Assembly: GCA_050303435.1 (NCBI GenBank) | Contig: JBNLBT010000136.1 | Span: 1 to 8,056 of the forward strand | DNA from: JBNLBT01 sp050303435 | Lineage (GTDB): Bacteria > Pseudomonadota > Gammaproteobacteria > Xanthomonadales > Marinicellaceae | DNA length: 8,056 bases | Direction of reading: 5' to 3' | In this document: piece after piece, positions 5,763 through 8,056 of the stretch | Layout of the letters: every line of letters starts with the position of its first letter | How positions within the stretch are numbered: position 1 is the first letter of the stretch | Translations under genes and position numbers: made by a program | Notes under the pieces: model-generated | The model's database searches: none | What the model was told of the DNA's origin: nothing | What the model saw: the letters and a program-made list of their open reading frames with translations, nothing else

Positions 5763-6239
5763 TTACGGGCTGTGCTGCAGCAAACACACCGCGTGCGCGG
5801 CGATGCCTTCTTCTCGTCCGGTGAAACCCAATCGTTCGGTGGTGGTGGCCTTAACGGACACGCAGCCCTCGGACACACCCAACACCTGCGCCATGCGTGA
5901 ACGCATGGCCGGAATGTGCGGGGCCATGCGCGGTTTCTGTGCCACCAGCACCGCATCGATGTTGACCAGCCGATACCCTGCGGCCTGAATCAAGTTGTGC
6001 ACGTGGCGGAGAAAGTGCGTGGAATCGCAGTCGCGCCAGCGCGCATCGTCGGGCGGGAAGTGTTGACCGATGTCGCCGAGGGCGCAGGCGCCCAACAAGG
6101 CGTCGCACACCGCATGGATCAGCACATCGCCATCCGAATGCGCCTCAAAGCCGCGATCAAAGGGGATGCTCACGCCACCGATGGTGAGCGCATTGCCGGG
6201 ACCGAACGCGTGCACATCAAAACCGCTGCCAATGCGCAT
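5763..6239 (-). CDS. ispF: 2-C-methyl-D-erythritol 2,4-cyclodiphosphate synthase
   Basis: Cyclises CDP-methylerythritol 2-phosphate to MEcPP with release of CMP, the fifth step of the MEP isoprenoid pathway; a cytoplasmic homotrimer with Zn and Mg. From ATG 6239 it has 158 residues and begins MRIGSGFDVHAFG, as in E. coli. An ATG three bases earlier (6242) would also work and give an ATGA overlap with ispD. Metal ligands Asp8, His10 and His42 are in place (GFDVH; DVLIHAVCDALLG). HSDGD at 34-38, LGDIGQHFPPDD, and KATTTERLGFTGR near the C-terminus are all present. The gene is last in the ftsB-ispD-ispF operon and relies on coupling to ispD, as no strong Shine-Dalgarno is visible. The truD-surE genes that often follow are absent here. 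Confidence 0.97.
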   Translation of the reverse strand: MRIGSGFDVHAFGPGNALTIGGVSIPFDRGFEAHSDGDVLIHAVCDALLGACALGDIGQHFPPDDARWRDCDSTHFLRHVHNLIQAAGYRLVNIDAVLVAQKPRMAPHIPAMRSRMAQVLGVSEGCVSVKATTTERLGFTGREEGIAAHAVCLLQHSP

Positions 6240-6913
6240 CATCGTCGATTGCGGAGAATTGACTCCGCCACCAGTAAGTCTTCAGGATAGGTGATTTTGA
6301 TGTTTTCCCCGGACGATTCAACCAGCAATGGTCGCACGCCGTTTTTTTCAAAAGCCTGCGATTCATCGGTGATGGCGGCCGGATCGATGGTGGTCAGGTT
6401 GTTGACCAGTTCGCGATAGGGAAACATCTGCGGCGTCAGCGCGGCAAACAAGTGGTCGCGGCGCAAGGTGTTGCTGACCTTGTGTCCGTCGGTGGAGTAT
6501 TTGATGGTGTCCACCACCGGCTTGACCAGCAAACCTCCGCGCTGGTTGTCGGTCACCTGCCGAATCAGATTTTGCACGTCGTCAAACAACACACAAGGTC
6601 TGGCCGCGTCGTGCACCAGCACCCAGTCGTCGTCGGCCAGTTTTACACTGTGCAGGCCGTTCAGCACCGACTGGGCCCGGGTGCGGCCACCGGTGACTGT
6701 GGTCAGGGGTTTTTCGGTGCGCAGTTCCAGCTGTGCAAAGGTGTGGTCGTTGCGCGAAATGACCACCGTAATGCCCGCCACCAACGGTGTGCGATCGAAC
6801 ACTTCGAGGCTGTATTGAATCACCGGCTTGTTGTTCAGCATCAGGTATTGTTTGGGCAGGCCCTCACCGAATCGACTGCCGTGCCCGGCGGCCACTACAA
6901 TGCACCAGATCAT
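6239..6913 (-). CDS. ispD: 2-C-methyl-D-erythritol 4-phosphate cytidylyltransferase
   Basis: Couples MEP with CTP to give CDP-methylerythritol and pyrophosphate, the third step of the MEP pathway; cytoplasmic. It has 224 residues, close to E. coli IspD (236). The nucleotide-binding N-terminus is IVVAAGHGSRFGEGLPKQY, with the catalytic Arg14 and Lys21. LVHDAARPC is the substrate- and metal-binding motif. ALTPQMF, ITDESQAFE and the lysine in ENIKITYPEDL near the C-terminus complete the family pattern. The ATG overlaps the ftsB stop as ATGA, and its own TGA overlaps the ispF start, so all three are likely translated from one message by coupling. Confidence 0.97.
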   Translation of the reverse strand: MIWCIVVAAGHGSRFGEGLPKQYLMLNNKPVIQYSLEVFDRTPLVAGITVVISRNDHTFAQLELRTEKPLTTVTGGRTRAQSVLNGLHSVKLADDDWVLVHDAARPCVLFDDVQNLIRQVTDNQRGGLLVKPVVDTIKYSTDGHKVSNTLRRDHLFAALTPQMFPYRELVNNLTTIDPAAITDESQAFEKNGVRPLLVESSGENIKITYPEDLLVAESILRNRR

Positions 6914-7203
6914 GGGGTTTTCTCCTGTTCGGTCCGGTTGATGACCTGAATGAACGTTTCACCGGGTTTGACCATGCCCAGCTCGGAACGCGCGCGCTCT
7001 TCTATGGCGTCCATGCCTTGCTTGAGATCGGCCACTTCAGCCGCCAGCTGGCTGTTGCGTTCCGTCAACTGGCGATTCAATTCCTGCAGGGCCTCAAGCT
7101 GAATGGCCTTTTCCTGTTGCTCGGCCAGTCCACCGCTGCCAAACCAGCGCATGTACAGCGACAACAGCAGCAACAGACACAGCACCGCATTGATCCACTT
7201 CAT
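6910..7203 (-). CDS. ftsB: Cell division protein FtsB
   Basis: Small bitopic divisome protein that forms the FtsQLB complex and helps activate septal peptidoglycan synthesis. It has 97 residues (E. coli 103). The start is ATG 7203 (MKWINAV); the frame runs on to 7359 but that part is unrelated and overlaps the divergent gene. One membrane helix (about 4-19) is followed by a periplasmic coiled coil (about 27-63, rich in Q, E and L heptads). The family signature AIEERARSELGMVKPGETF at about 66-84 matches E. coli closely. It is first in the operon with ispD and ispF, the same order as in E. coli, but eno is not upstream. The Shine-Dalgarno is weak (GAAG). Confidence 0.95.
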   Translation of the reverse strand: MKWINAVLCLLLLLSLYMRWFGSGGLAEQQEKAIQLEALQELNRQLTERNSQLAAEVADLKQGMDAIEERARSELGMVKPGETFIQVINRTEQEKTP

Positions 7204-7230
7204 TGAATGTCTTCGAAAAAATCCACAAAT

Positions 7231-7260
7231 ATTGTAACATTGAACAATTCCAATCGTCAC
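7231..7260 (-). promoter_or_regulatory. Candidate sigma-70 promoter for ftsB-ispD-ispF
   Basis: On the minus strand GTGACG (plus 7255-7260; 4 of 6 to consensus) and TACAAT (plus 7231-7236; 5 of 6) are separated by 18 bp. Transcription would start near 7224, about 20 nt before the ftsB ATG. It occupies the same bases as the opposing ECF-type candidate, so the two would exclude each other or one is spurious. Confidence 0.45.
7233..7258 (+). promoter_or_regulatory. Candidate ECF-sigma promoter, TGTAAC-N16-CGTC
   Basis: TGTAAC (7233-7238) and CGTC (7255-7258) are 16 bases apart, identical in both half-sites and spacing to the element before the TVNG-repeat gene. The start site would lie near 7265, about 20 nt before the ABC transporter ATG at 7286. 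A rightward sigma-70 alternative, TTGAAC (7240-7245) with TTAAAA (7266-7271), has an over-long 20-bp spacer. Confidence 0.5.
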
Positions 7261-7285
7261 CCGGGTTAAAAGCGCAGGATGAGGC

Positions 7286-8056
7286 ATGATTAAAGTCGAG
7301 GGTATCAGCAAGCAATTTCCATCCACGCGCGCGCTGGATGATGTGTCTTTTGAAATCAACAGAGGCGAAATCTATGCCCTGCTGGGCCCCAACGGGGCCG
7401 GCAAATCCACCGCCATCAATTGCATTTGCGGCCTGCTCACAGCGGACGCCGGCGATGTTTTCATCGACGGCCACTCCATGCTCGCCAGTTCACTCAAAGC
7501 CAAATCTTCGTTGGGGCTGGTGCCGCAGGATCTGGCCTTGTATGAGGACATTTCGGCGCGTGAAAATTTGATTTTCTGGGGCAGCGCCTACGGCCTGCGC
7601 GGCGCGGCACTGGCCGCTCGAATTGATCGGGTGCTGGATCAGGTGGGCTTGAGCAGCCGGCAAAAATCTCCGGTCAACCAGTTTTCCGGCGGCATGAAAC
7701 GGCGTTTGAATTTCGCCTGCGCGATTCTGCATGAACCCAAAGCCCTGCTGCTCGATGAACCGACCGTCGGCGTGGACCCGCAATCGCGTGAACACCTGTT
7801 GAGCGCGGTCGAAGGCCTGCGCGATGCCGGCACCGCGGTGTTGTACACCACGCACTACATGGAAGAGGCCGAACGCCTGTGCGATCGGCTGGGCATCATT
7901 GACCACGGCAAGATCATCGCCGAAGGCAGCGTCGCTGAGCTGCGCGAACAGATGGGAGAGCGCGACCTGATCACCCTGCGCGGTGATTTTCACGGCACCG
8001 ATGCCGAATCGCTGAAGTCAGCCGGCTTCGACTTTGAAGTACTGGAATGGCAGGAC
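7286..8056 (+). CDS. ABC-2-type (CcmA/NatA-like) exporter ATP-binding protein, 3'-truncated
   Basis: ATPase subunit of an ABC exporter; the membrane partner is presumably encoded downstream, outside the window. The start is ATG 7286 with AGGA at 7276-7279; 257 codons are visible and the frame is still open at the last base. All nucleotide-binding motifs are intact: Walker A GPNGAGKST (34-42), Q-loop Gln81 in LVPQD, signature FSGGM (133-137), Walker B ALLLDEP (Asp157, Glu158), D-loop VGVD, and H-loop His190 in TTHYMEEAE. The Y-T-T-H-Y-M-E-E-A-E stretch and the C-terminal extension after GIIDHGKIIAEG fit the COG1131 group of drug, Na+ or lipid exporters, but the substrate cannot be read. It diverges from ftsB across 82 bp and carries the ECF-type motif shared with the TVNG-repeat gene. 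Confidence 0.92.
   Translation, partial: MIKVEGISKQFPSTRALDDVSFEINRGEIYALLGPNGAGKSTAINCICGLLTADAGDVFIDGHSMLASSLKAKSSLGLVPQDLALYEDISARENLIFWGSAYGLRGAALAARIDRVLDQVGLSSRQKSPVNQFSGGMKRRLNFACAILHEPKALLLDEPTVGVDPQSREHLLSAVEGLRDAGTAVLYTTHYMEEAERLCDRLGIIDHGKIIAEGSVAELREQMGERDLITLRGDFHGTDAESLKSAGFDFEVLEWQD

Overview
The window reads as chromosomal core sequence from a moderately GC-rich gammaproteobacterium. The evidence is an enteric-length (284 aa) sigma-32, a long-form signal peptide peptidase SppA, the ftsB-ispD-ispF cluster and a SirB2-family membrane protein. I cannot fix the order or genus. Two neighbourhoods differ from Escherichia coli: sppA, not ftsEX, precedes rpoH, and an ABC transporter gene, not eno, lies upstream of ftsB. 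I see no insertion sequence, prophage, CRISPR array, tRNA or rRNA.

Layout from left to right. A 5'-truncated sppA (+) is followed by a regulatory region of about 150 bp and then rpoH (+), which ends at a strong intrinsic terminator. Next comes a secreted repeat protein (+) built from seven 18-19-residue 'TVNGSI' units, probably a beta-solenoid related to bactofilins. Its 3' end overlaps folK (-), which converges on it. Upstream of folK, on the same strand, are a doubtful 76-codon ORF and a SirB2-like four-helix membrane protein. A secreted SGNH/GDSL hydrolase (+) diverges from that group. It converges on the tightly overlapping ftsB-ispD-ispF operon (-), which handles divisome assembly and two steps of the MEP isoprenoid pathway. 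Divergent from ftsB is an ABC-2-type exporter ATPase (+) that runs off the window end.

The most interesting signal is regulatory. The solenoid gene and the ABC ATPase gene both carry the same bipartite motif, TGTAAC-N16-CGTC, 28-38 bases before their start codons. This is the form of an ECF (extracytoplasmic function) sigma-factor promoter. rpoH carries a separate RpoE-type match (GGGAACT...GTCTAA) with the same AAC-N17-GTC spacing as the sigma-E promoter of E. coli rpoH. Taken together, the window may hold members of an envelope-stress circuit: sigma-E feeding the heat-shock sigma factor, plus an envelope solenoid protein and an exporter under the same or a related ECF factor. The motifs are read from the sequence; the circuit is inference.
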